From: an uncultured Alphaproteobacteria bacterium
GTDB lineage: Bacteria > Pseudomonadota > Alphaproteobacteria > RUG11792
Assembly (NCBI GenBank): GCA_958448685.1
Contig: CAUDEV010000028.1
Location: 1-14,686, forward strand
Reading direction: 5' to 3'
Length of the DNA: 14,686 bases
Positions 1 through 7,048 of the stretch are shown one piece after another (the stretch's first letter is position 1; each line of letters begins with the position of its first letter). The position numbers and the translations under genes are program-made. A model generated the notes under the pieces. That model saw only the letters and a list, made by a program, of their open reading frames with translations, searched no databases and was not told the DNA's origin.

Positions 1-2
1 TT

Positions 3-854
3 ATGAATAAATTTACAAAATTAATCTTAACAAGCGCTATCACTGCAACTTCTGGTTTCGCAACTACTAACACTATAGAAGGAGGCATGACTTGGAATGC
101 AGGAACATTTCCTAATATTGAAAATGCCCATATAACAACTATAACGAAAGGCACTATAACTAACTATACTAATTTTGCTATAGAAGATTATCAAGAAGGC
201 TACACAGCAACTGTCATTTTGGATAAATCGTCAAATCCTGCGAGTGATTTTGTTAATGGTGCTCAATTGAATGCACTTTCGGAAGCATCGCAAGTTATAA
301 AAGATGCAGGATTTGAAACAGAAACTGAGTACAATATAGATTTTGGTAGCGTAGGAGAAGGTATAAGTTTTCAAGATAATTCGGGAATCCCAATATTGAT
401 CTCAAAAGCCGATCTGAGCTTTAATCCAACGAGTTTGAATAGAGAAATTATAAATATTGTATCGACTAATCCTTCCATTCAAACTGAAACGGTTAAACTA
501 AAAGGTCTTTCAAAGTCCGATTATTTTTCGGTATACTTTAATCTGGCTACATTAAAAACTGAAGGGCAAACTTATCTTCCGAAAGAGCTACATATAGTCG
601 AACCCGAATATCTATACTATGACAACACAAATGTGACAATTCCTGTCGTCTTAGAAACTACAAGCACAATATTTTCTTCATATAATACTGCTAACTTCCC
701 AAATGCTGATGTAACATTAAAGAGTGGAACGTTAAAATTAGAGAATAATGATTTTGTTGTTAATAAATCGTTAACTCTTGGAGATGGAGCTAAATTAGAT
801 TTGAGTAATCGAGGAACTTTAACGATTGCTAGTGGAGCTAAATTACATCTATAG
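3..854 (+). CDS. Secreted, probably surface-exposed protein of unknown function
   Basis: Predicted protein of 283 residues. Residues 1-20 form a convincing signal peptide: a Lys-containing start, a hydrophobic stretch and small residues ending in GFA before TTNT. The mature part is rich in Thr, Ser and Asn and poor in Cys, typical of outer-membrane or extracellular proteins. The last 60 residues look like parallel beta-helix rungs: the phrases LGDGAKLDLS and IASGAKLHL repeat at short distance, each with an alternating hydrophobic pattern as in autotransporter or adhesin passenger domains. No autotransporter beta-barrel, LPXTG or other anchor follows; the chain stops straight after a rung and a terminator hairpin lies 10 bases on. 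I do not recognise the family. It may be a short adhesin-like protein, a passenger that lost its barrel, or a protein held by a partner. Only two bases precede the ATG, so start and promoter cannot be judged, though the signal peptide supports this start. Confidence 0.75.
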   Translation: MNKFTKLILTSAITATSGFATTNTIEGGMTWNAGTFPNIENAHITTITKGTITNYTNFAIEDYQEGYTATVILDKSSNPASDFVNGAQLNALSEASQVIKDAGFETETEYNIDFGSVGEGISFQDNSGIPILISKADLSFNPTSLNREIINIVSTNPSIQTETVKLKGLSKSDYFSVYFNLATLKTEGQTYLPKELHIVEPEYLYYDNTNVTIPVVLETTSTIFSSYNTANFPNADVTLKSGTLKLENNDFVVNKSLTLGDGAKLDLSNRGTLTIASGAKLHL

Positions 855-863
855 TAGTCTTTC

Positions 864-886
864 AGCGTGGTATTCTTTACCACGCT
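864..886 (+). terminator. Hairpin terminator after the secreted protein gene
   Basis: A perfect 9-bp stem, AGCGTGGTA pairing with TACCACGCT, encloses a 5-base loop (ttctt). It starts 10 bases after the stop codon at 854. The stem is G+C-rich compared with the surrounding DNA. Only a short T run (ctttat) follows, so intrinsic termination may be partial. Position and stability make a terminator the simplest reading. Confidence 0.7.
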
Positions 887-996
887 TTATGCCATAAACA
901 AATCTTTTGAATCAATTTACGGATTTATGTATGTTGTATTAAATCTATACTAGGAGAGTCTCTTTTTGTCTCGCATCTTATAAACTAATACATTAG

Positions 997-1019
997 AAAA
1001 TTCTATACACTGGAATTTT
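997..1019 (+). promoter_or_regulatory. Possible promoter with small inverted repeat before lgt
   Basis: A 7-bp inverted repeat (AAAATTC and GAATTTT) flanks a 9-base spacer that begins with TATACA (1004-1009), a fair -10 hexamer. A second -10-like hexamer, TATACT, is at 946-951. Neither has a good TTGACA-like -35 box at 16-18 bases. The placement just before lgt suggests the promoter, and the repeat could be an operator, but in A/T-rich DNA such repeats also arise by chance. Confidence 0.25.
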
Positions 1020-1028
1020 AAAAAAATC

Positions 1029-1859
1029 ATGTTATTATATATTAAGATTGAAAAATATTTGTTAATAGTTATGATAGTTTGGTCTGTTTCTCCCATTGCA
1101 TTTTCAATAGGAACCTGGGGGATATACTGGTATGGAATTATATATGCAACGGCTTTATTTTCATCCTGGGCAATAGCAACTTGGATTTTGAGAAACTTAC
1201 GAACTAACGGATTTTCTGTTCCTCCAAAAGAAAAATTCGACAGCTTCATGTTTTGGGCTATTATTTTTATAATAATTGGGGCAAGATTGGGACATGTTTT
1301 ATTTTACGATTTGGAATATTATATCGCTCATCCTTTAGAAATATTTATGTTGAGAAATGGAGGACTTTCTTTCCATGGATCAGTTATTTCCCTTGCAATT
1401 TACACTTATTTTTTCATGAGAAAGCACAAATTTTCATGGAAATTGTTTGCAGATATATTTTCCTTAGCTGGTGCTTTCGGAATTGGAATCGGAAGAATAG
1501 CAAATTTTGTGAATCAAGAATTATACGGGAAAATATCAACAAATGATTTTTCAGTCATATTTTCTATGATAGATCATATGCCAAGATATCCAACACAGCT
1601 TTTTGAATCATTTTTTGAAGGATTTTTAAATTTCTTAATATTATTTGTAATACTCAAAACAAAAGGTTTGAAATCAATGGGAACAGGGGTAATCACAGCT
1701 TTGTTTTGTATCATCTATTCATCCGCAAGATTTGCCATAGAATTCTATAAAGATGTTGAAACCTACACATACTTGGGCTCAATAACTTTAACTGTTGGTC
1801 AAATTTTATCTATCGCCCTATTCTTTTTTGGTATTTTCATGCTATACTATAAAAGATAG
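1029..1859 (+). CDS. lgt: Prolipoprotein diacylglyceryl transferase
   Basis: Inner-membrane enzyme that moves the diacylglyceryl group of phosphatidylglycerol onto the lipobox cysteine of prolipoproteins, the first step of lipoprotein maturation. The 276-residue product has the family layout: an opening SPIAFSIGTWGIYWYG (21-36), ARLGHVLFYD (85-94), the conserved FHGS with the functional His (H116), and the Lgt signature IGRIANFVNQELYG (154-167) with its conserved Arg, Asn and Glu. PRYPTQLFES further on matches the family H-P-[ST]-Q-[LI]-[YF]-E motif in modified form. Several hydrophobic segments are visible. The start is uncertain: the ATG at 1071 (residue 15) would give MIVWSVSPIAFSIG, closer to the usual family N-terminus, and neither ATG has a clear ribosome binding site. 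serS begins 29 bases downstream, so the two are probably cotranscribed. Confidence 0.95.
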   Translation: MLLYIKIEKYLLIVMIVWSVSPIAFSIGTWGIYWYGIIYATALFSSWAIATWILRNLRTNGFSVPPKEKFDSFMFWAIIFIIIGARLGHVLFYDLEYYIAHPLEIFMLRNGGLSFHGSVISLAIYTYFFMRKHKFSWKLFADIFSLAGAFGIGIGRIANFVNQELYGKISTNDFSVIFSMIDHMPRYPTQLFESFFEGFLNFLILFVILKTKGLKSMGTGVITALFCIIYSSARFAIEFYKDVETYTYLGSITLTVGQILSIALFFFGIFMLYYKR

Positions 1860-1888
1860 CAATAAGCTTTCTTAAAACATAGCAAAAA

Positions 1889-3163
1889 ATGATTGATATA
1901 AATTTCGTGAAACAAAACCCTGGTGTTCTTGACAATGCGTTGAAAAATAGAAACAAGCCATTGATAGAAAAAGAATTATTGGAACTTGAAGAAAAATCCA
2001 GAAATTTACAAACTGAACTTCAAAAAATTCAAGAACAACGCAATACTTTTTCCGCAGAATTCGGAAAAGCAAAATCAAAGGGAGAAGACACAAGTGACCT
2101 TCAATCTAAAATGGATTTTTTGAAAAAGGAATTAACTAGACTTTCAGACTTATCTAACCAAGCAAGGACAAATTATTTGAATTTGTTATATACAATTCCA
2201 AATATACCATCTGACGAATGTCCTATTGGAAAAGACGAAAATGATAATGTTGAAATAAGACGCTTTGGGACACCAAAAACATTTGAGTTCAAACCTTTAG
2301 AACATTATGAATTGGGTGCAAAATTGGGAATGATGGATTTTGATAAATCTGCTAGAATCGCTGGATCTAGATTTGTTTTCCTGTTCTCTGAAATTGCGAG
2401 ATTAGAACGTGCTTTAGCTCAGTTTATGCTGGATATACACACAAAAGAGAATGGCTATACAGAAGTTTACGTTCCTTTGATATTGGATCAAAAGGCAATG
2501 TTTGGAGTTGGTCAACTTCCAAAATTTGAAGAAGATTTATTTAAAACAACTATTGGATCATATTTAATTCCAACAGCGGAAGCTTCGTTAACAAATATTC
2601 ATAATAATGAAATTTTAAGTGAAAAAATATTACCACTCAGATATACCGCCTACACTCCATGTTTTCGTTCAGAAGCAGGATCTGCTGGAAGAGACACTGC
2701 CGGAATGCTGCGCCAGCATCAATTTGGAAAAGTTGAATTAGTCAGTATAACAACCCCAGATAAATCAATTGAAGAACATGAAAGAATGACAGAATGTGCC
2801 GAAGGAATATTAAAAAGACTTAATCTTCCATTTAGAACAGTCGTACTTTCAACTGGAGATATGGGATTTTCATCAGAAAAGACATATGATCTTGAAGTAT
2901 GGTTACCTGGACAAGATAAATATAGAGAAATTTCAAGTTGCTCAAGATGTAACAATTTCCAAGCCCGCAGAATGAACACAAAATTCAAAAATGAAAAAAC
3001 TAACAAAAACGAACTTGTACACACTCTGAATGGATCTGGAATTGCGGTTGGAAGATGCTTAATTGCAGTTATGGAAAACTATCAACAAAAAGATGGTTCT
3101 ATTGAAATTCCAGAAGCTTTGATCCCATATTTTGGAAAAGAGAAAATAGATGCAAGAAAGTAA
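1889..3163 (+). CDS. serS: Seryl-tRNA synthetase
   Basis: Cytoplasmic class II synthetase that charges tRNA-Ser (and tRNA-Sec where present) with serine using ATP. The 424-residue length is normal. Residues about 28-105 form the long, charged antiparallel coiled-coil arm that grips the tRNA variable loop. The catalytic core has TAEASLTN (229-236; most relatives have V-P where A-S stands), motif 2 starting at CFRSEAGSAGRDTAG (258-272), a C-x-x-C-x-x-FQARR segment (351-361), and motif 3 GSGIAVGRCLIAVMENYQ (382-399) with the ATP-binding Arg. The ATG at 1889 gives the standard M-I/L-D-I/L start, but only A-rich sequence precedes it, with no Shine-Dalgarno. It lies 29 bases after lgt, and its last 14 bases overlap the NUDIX gene, suggesting a three-gene transcript. 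Confidence 0.97.
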   Translation: MIDINFVKQNPGVLDNALKNRNKPLIEKELLELEEKSRNLQTELQKIQEQRNTFSAEFGKAKSKGEDTSDLQSKMDFLKKELTRLSDLSNQARTNYLNLLYTIPNIPSDECPIGKDENDNVEIRRFGTPKTFEFKPLEHYELGAKLGMMDFDKSARIAGSRFVFLFSEIARLERALAQFMLDIHTKENGYTEVYVPLILDQKAMFGVGQLPKFEEDLFKTTIGSYLIPTAEASLTNIHNNEILSEKILPLRYTAYTPCFRSEAGSAGRDTAGMLRQHQFGKVELVSITTPDKSIEEHERMTECAEGILKRLNLPFRTVVLSTGDMGFSSEKTYDLEVWLPGQDKYREISSCSRCNNFQARRMNTKFKNEKTNKNELVHTLNGSGIAVGRCLIAVMENYQQKDGSIEIPEALIPYFGKEKIDARK

Positions 3164-3602
3164 GGGAAATAAACTCAGATCTTATGTTTGTGTTTATTTG
3201 ATTTTGAGAGAAGAAAATAGAATCCTTCTTTCTCTTCGCCAAAATACGAAATTTGAAGATGGAAATTGGTCATTGATTGCAGGACATGTTGAAGAAAACG
3301 AAAACGCAACAGAAGCTATGATCAGAGAAGCTGAAGAGGAAGCAAATATAAAAATCATTCCGGAAAACTTAAAAGTTATATATATGATGGACAGAATAAC
3401 ACCAGGCAGACAAAACATCGATATATTCTTTAATTGCTCAGAATATTCTGGAGAATTATTTAATAACGAGCCTCACAAATGCGGCGGACTTTCGTTTTTT
3501 GACATAAACAATCTCCCCAAAAATACTGTAAATTATGTAAAAAAAGCAATTTCAGATATTGAAAATAAAATAATATACAGCGAATTCGGATATAATAATT
3601 AA
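3150..3602 (+). CDS. NUDIX hydrolase
   Basis: A 150-residue single-domain NUDIX protein, a family of Mg-dependent enzymes that cleave nucleoside diphosphates linked to another group, often as housecleaning of damaged nucleotides. The NUDIX box spans residues 45-67: G45, E51, and REAEEEANI (59-67) carrying the metal-binding glutamates. Asn66 stands where the consensus has Gly, a tolerated change. FEDGNWSLIAGH (35-46) before the box and a late C-G-G-L-x-F-F then LPKNT segment resemble a widespread MutT-like subgroup that usually reads C-D-D-L. The substrate cannot be told from sequence. The ATG lies inside the serS end, overlapping by 14 bases in another frame, so translation is probably coupled; no strong ribosome binding site is seen. 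Confidence 0.9.
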   Translation: MQESKGNKLRSYVCVYLILREENRILLSLRQNTKFEDGNWSLIAGHVEENENATEAMIREAEEEANIKIIPENLKVIYMMDRITPGRQNIDIFFNCSEYSGELFNNEPHKCGGLSFFDINNLPKNTVNYVKKAISDIENKIIYSEFGYNN

Positions 3603-3705
3603 TATAAAATCATTGCAAGATTTTTAGAAACGTGTTATCCTGAAAAGGATTGGATATAGCTTTAGGTATGATTATGAACTATTATTATATGTTTTCGATA
3701 TAATT

Positions 3706-3764
3706 TTAGTATCATATTTTTAAGCTACTAATTCATCCCACAATTTAAAAATCCCTGATACTAA
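3706..3764 (+). promoter_or_regulatory. Interrupted stem-loop before the amino acid permease
   Basis: Two nested inverted repeats stack into one long stem. Outer arms TTAGTATCA (3706-3714) and TGATACTAA (3756-3764) pair over 9 bp. After a 1-by-3 internal loop (t against ccc), inner arms ATTTTTAA and TTAAAAAT (3716-3723 and 3745-3752) pair over 8 bp plus one G-T pair. The apical loop is about 19 bases. The outer right arm ends near where a -35 box would lie for the -10 at 3786-3791. It could be an operator, a leader structure from an upstream start (TATAAT at 3699-3704), or a weak terminator for the serS-NUDIX transcript. A smaller hairpin, ATCCT-GAAA-AGGAT, sits at 3637-3650. Confidence 0.4.
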
Positions 3765-3785
3765 TAATTATTTTCTCGTAGTCAT

Positions 3786-3805
3786 TATAATTATTAAATG
3801 AAAGG
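3786..3805 (+). promoter_or_regulatory. -10 box and ribosome binding site of the permease gene
   Basis: A perfect TATAAT lies at 3786-3791, and AAAGG at 3801-3805 is 8 bases before the ATG at 3814, a good Shine-Dalgarno distance. No convincing -35 hexamer is found 16-18 bases upstream, so the promoter may need an activator or be weak. Use of this -10 would give a leader of only about 16 bases. Confidence 0.4.
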
Positions 3806-3813
3806 TTATTAGT

Positions 3814-5016
3814 ATGAAAAAACAATTAAGCGCAATATTTTTATTAGCTGGAACAGCTATCGGTTCTGGAATGTTATCTTTGCCTATAGTCCTGGCTAGG
3901 TATGGGTTAAATTTCACTTTTATTATTATGTGTTTCTTTGCTTGGCTAACTTATTTCACAGCTATAATACGAACCGATCTTAATATAAATTCCGATTCGA
4001 GTTTTTCATTAAGAGACGTTGGAAATCTTTTCAGTGGAAACTCAGCTTCGAAAATAGGAAGTGTATCATTAAAGCTATTATCATATTCATTAATATCAGC
4101 ATACTTATATGGGGCGGCATCTTTATTAAAAACATTTTTTGATTTTGATCTGAAATTGATTATTTTAGTAATTTCAATTTTCACCATATTGATATTATCT
4201 TCAGAAATAAATATCATTAATATTAATAAGAAAATATTTGCTTTATTACTCATAATTCTTTTTGCTGTTATAATAAAACTTTTTCAGAATCTTAAATTTG
4301 ACAATATTGAAATACAATTTTCTAATTTTGATCATTCTGCGATATCATCTGTTCTACCAATAGTGTTTACCTCATTTGGATTTCAAGGATCACTGCATTC
4401 ATTAACGAAATTTGTCAACAATAACAAGAAATTAATCAAACGAGCTTGTTTATATGGAAGTTTAATACCAGCTATTGTATATATCTCTTGGGTAGCCAGT
4501 GTCATTTCAGTCATATCTTCTAACGACATAAATTTTTTCGAAAAGATGATAAAAAACAATGTAGAATTGTCTGAGTTAATATCATGTTTAACAAATATTT
4601 CGAATTGCACTTATATCAAGACTGTATCCTGGATAATATCAATACTAGCTCTTTTCACTTCCATCATAGGGGTTTGTGTTGCAGTTTTTGATGAATGGAA
4701 AAATGTTATAGATCGAAAATTAAAACAAAAATTTTCCACATTATGTTCAGCAATCATAACAATTGTCCCTGGGATGTTTATTGCAGTCTTAATACCCAAC
4801 GCCTTTATTAAAGTGTTAAATATTTCGGGAATGATCCTTTCTATAATTGCTATATTTTTACCAACATTTTTATATTTAAAAATGGCAAAACAAAAAAAAC
4901 TAAAAATTTCAAAATGGAGATATATTGGAATCATAGTAATCACTATCATAGGGGTATCCATATTTTTATCTGGAGCAAAAGATTTATTTGATGAAATTCG
5001 AGGATTTATAATGTAA
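3814..5016 (+). CDS. Aromatic amino acid permease (Tyr/Trp, HAAAP family)
   Basis: Inner-membrane, probably proton-coupled, importer of tyrosine or tryptophan. The 400-residue length and repeated hydrophobic segments fit the roughly 11-helix TyrP/Mtr/TnaB family. Residues 12-24 (AGTAIGSGMLSLP) are the family's N-terminal signature, forming the broken first helix of the APC-type fold. FTSFGFQGSLHSL (185-197), followed by the KKLIKRACLYGSLIP segment, matches the second conserved block (usually F-H-G-S-x-x-S-L), here with Gln for His. Specificity between Tyr and Trp cannot be assigned. The gene has its own AAAGG ribosome site, a TATAAT and an upstream stem-loop, so it may be regulated apart from serS. 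The HAD gene starts 36 bases downstream and is probably cotranscribed. Such permeases are common in bacteria that take amino acids from a host. Confidence 0.9.
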   Translation: MKKQLSAIFLLAGTAIGSGMLSLPIVLARYGLNFTFIIMCFFAWLTYFTAIIRTDLNINSDSSFSLRDVGNLFSGNSASKIGSVSLKLLSYSLISAYLYGAASLLKTFFDFDLKLIILVISIFTILILSSEINIININKKIFALLLIILFAVIIKLFQNLKFDNIEIQFSNFDHSAISSVLPIVFTSFGFQGSLHSLTKFVNNNKKLIKRACLYGSLIPAIVYISWVASVISVISSNDINFFEKMIKNNVELSELISCLTNISNCTYIKTVSWIISILALFTSIIGVCVAVFDEWKNVIDRKLKQKFSTLCSAIITIVPGMFIAVLIPNAFIKVLNISGMILSIIAIFLPTFLYLKMAKQKKLKISKWRYIGIIVITIIGVSIFLSGAKDLFDEIRGFIM

Positions 5017-5052
5017 GATGAATTTATAGATTCTCTACAAGGCTTTGAAATA

Positions 5053-6048
5053 ATGTTAGAAAAAAGTTTAGAAAATATATACGGAAATTATGATGCTTTC
5101 TTGATTGATATGTATGGCGTATTATACAACGGAAGTGGATTTTTCGATGGTACATTAGAACTTTTGAGAAAAATAAAAAATTCAGGAAAAAAGATAATAA
5201 TCTTATCCAACACAACAATAGTATCAAAATCTTGCAAAGAAAATTATTTAAAAAAAGGACTGATAGAAGGAATCCACTACGATTTATTTATTAGTTCAGG
5301 AGAAGCATTCAAACAGACTTTGCAAGATTATATTCCCAATGCAAAAACTTATTTCCAAGCTTTTCAACCAAATAATGATCTTTTTAAAGAAAGTTCCTTA
5401 ACGGAATCAAAATCTATTGAAGGATCTGATTTTGTTTATGTAGGTTATTTAAATGCGGGAAAGCAAATATATATAGCTGATAATTTAAAGGATAAATCAG
5501 GAAATATAATACCCCTGGATAATTTGACATCTATAGATTGTCACGATATTAATGATTTTGAAGAAATTTCGGATTTATTAGATTTATGTTTGAAGTTAGG
5601 AAAACCATTAGTAGTTGCTAATCCTGATTTGTTTGCTCTTGAATTAGTATCAACTAACGAATTTTCAGCAAGAAGACCTATTTTATGCCAAGGAATCGTG
5701 GGAGAATTTTATGAAAAAATGGGAGGAAAAGTTATCTATTTTGGAAAACCTTATTCAGCTGTATATGATTTTGCCAAGAGATTTCTCTTAAAAAATGAAA
5801 AAACAGCTATGATAGGAGATACTCTTTGGACTGATATACTCGGAGGGAACATAGCTGGATTTGATACAATTCTGACACTGACAGGAGTATCTGGAGAATT
5901 TCTAAAACATTTAGATCAAAAGTCAGATATAAAAGACAAAATAGAATTTCTTTTGGAAAATATATCCTCAAAAATGACTCATAAAAATTTATCAGATTAT
6001 TCGCAAATTCCAACTCACGTGATAGAACACTTTGCAGGTAATTATTAA
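5053..6048 (+). CDS. HAD superfamily class IIA hydrolase (TIGR01459-like)
   Basis: Cytoplasmic HAD-fold protein of 331 residues, expected to act on a small phosphorylated substrate. Motif I is LIDMYGVLYNG, with nucleophile D19 but Tyr21 where phosphatases have the second Asp; D-x-W/Y-G is, as I recall, normal for the proteobacterial TIGR01459 subfamily. Motif II is ILSNTT (50-55). The class IIA cap lies between motifs II and III. Motif III Lys is K232 in FGKPYSAVYDFAKRF, and motif IV is GDTLWTDILGG (255-265). The cap region around 100-175 looks longer than usual, making the protein larger than the ~280 residues I would expect. Losing the general acid Asp should weaken classic phosphatase turnover, and the true reaction is unknown. 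AAGG 10 bases before the ATG supports the start. It is probably cotranscribed with the permease, with no obvious functional link. Confidence 0.85.
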   Translation: MLEKSLENIYGNYDAFLIDMYGVLYNGSGFFDGTLELLRKIKNSGKKIIILSNTTIVSKSCKENYLKKGLIEGIHYDLFISSGEAFKQTLQDYIPNAKTYFQAFQPNNDLFKESSLTESKSIEGSDFVYVGYLNAGKQIYIADNLKDKSGNIIPLDNLTSIDCHDINDFEEISDLLDLCLKLGKPLVVANPDLFALELVSTNEFSARRPILCQGIVGEFYEKMGGKVIYFGKPYSAVYDFAKRFLLKNEKTAMIGDTLWTDILGGNIAGFDTILTLTGVSGEFLKHLDQKSDIKDKIEFLLENISSKMTHKNLSDYSQIPTHVIEHFAGNY

Positions 6049-6089
6049 ATTTCTTCCATTAAAAGAATTATAAAATATAAATTTAATAA
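6042..6089. terminator. Possible A/T-only bidirectional terminator
   Basis: TTATTAAATTT (6042-6052) is exactly complementary to AAATTTAATAA (6079-6089), with 26 bases between. The arms span the stop codons of the two convergent genes, which suits a shared terminator. The stem holds only A and T, so it would be weak and could be chance. Confidence 0.25.
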
Positions 6090-6967
6090 ATGTAATCTTC
6101 ATATTTTTTCATGAGATTATCTATATTTCCGACAGGAATTTCTGCTTTTAGGAATTTATTTATCCAGTTTGATAATTTCAATCCTTTAAAATTAACTATC
6201 ATAGAAATATAATCTTTTTCACCTTTTAATATCAAAGGAACAAGATTTAATGATAATTTAGGATTACGATGTAAAAGAGTTTTTATTTTTGTTTCATCGT
6301 TTAATGTTACAATAATTTCTTTATTTTTAATTTTCTCTCCAATGTTGTTATCCCAATCGTCAACAACCAATATCTTCGCATTAGGAAAAATTTCTTGAGT
6401 AAAATCGACATAAGAATGATCTTCTGTACCAACAGGGAAATTTCCATCCTCAATAAGTTGCTTTACTGATTTAGATTTATATATTTCCAAAGTTTGTCTG
6501 TTTATTAAAAGCATCTTTTTCAATACAACATAAGGATTTGTATAAACAACTTTTCGACTACGATGAACTGTATATGACAATTCCGAAATACCAATATCCC
6601 CCTCTCCTCTTTCAATGGCATCAACAACTTCATCAAAACTATCATAACAACATCTGAAAATTAATTTAACCCCCAAAGCTTTTGCAATTTTCTTTGCTAG
6701 TTCTATATCTTCACCCGTTAAATCAAATTTCTTATTCTTTTTCTTCATCAAAAATAATGGCCTGTTGGTATCTTTATTAGAACAAACAATCAAAGTTTTT
6801 CTTTTCAAAATATCATCTATATCTCCATAAATTATTCCCTTTTCTTTTTTGAAATCAGGAAGAGTTGTTTGGTATTCCACCTCAACTTCTGTATTTTCGG
6901 CAGGAATAACTATCCCCAAAAAGAAGAATATCGCAAAAAAGAAAATGCCAACCTTGTTCAGAAACAT
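6083..6967 (-). CDS. Exported solute-binding protein, family 3 (amino acid type)
   Basis: Periplasmic binding-protein fold of the SBP_bac_3 family, which captures amino acids or small polar solutes for ABC importers. I start at the ATG at 6967 (294 residues); an in-frame TTG at 6976 would add three residues and is less likely. Residues 1-23 are a very hydrophobic signal peptide ending IPA before ENTE, with no lipobox Cys. The domain begins near residue 55 (KRKTLIVCSN), continues with LTGEDIELAKKIAKALGVK (83-101) and the hallmark GEGDIGISELSYT followed by HRSRKVVYTNPYV (135-147), matching the family T-x-x-R-x-x-x-x-x-[FY]-[ST]-x-P-Y. No permease or ATPase gene is near, so it is an orphan here. 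It lies 81 bases after gatB, the longest gap in the leftward run, and may have its own promoter, though none is clear. Confidence 0.85.
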   Translation of the reverse strand: MFLNKVGIFFFAIFFFLGIVIPAENTEVEVEYQTTLPDFKKEKGIIYGDIDDILKRKTLIVCSNKDTNRPLFLMKKKNKKFDLTGEDIELAKKIAKALGVKLIFRCCYDSFDEVVDAIERGEGDIGISELSYTVHRSRKVVYTNPYVVLKKMLLINRQTLEIYKSKSVKQLIEDGNFPVGTEDHSYVDFTQEIFPNAKILVVDDWDNNIGEKIKNKEIIVTLNDETKIKTLLHRNPKLSLNLVPLILKGEKDYISMIVNFKGLKLSNWINKFLKAEIPVGNIDNLMKKYEDYIY

Positions 6968-7048
6968 TAAAAACAAAAACCAAGAGCTTTCTGATAATAT
7001 TCTATCAAATTTACATTAATTTTTGGTTAATTTGTGCCTTGTAATAAT

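Noticed and set aside
855..1028. Search for tRNA, small RNA or riboswitch between the secreted protein gene and lgt
   Set aside because: Apart from the terminator hairpin and -10-like boxes, no cloverleaf or known riboswitch core was seen.
950..1249. Leftward open frame opposite the start of lgt
   Set aside because: It is antisense to the conserved N-terminal Lgt region and shows no domain or signal; a low-stop shadow frame.
6968..6976. TTG start nine bases upstream for the solute-binding protein
   Set aside because: The ATG at 6967 gives an equally good signal peptide, and no Shine-Dalgarno favours the TTG.
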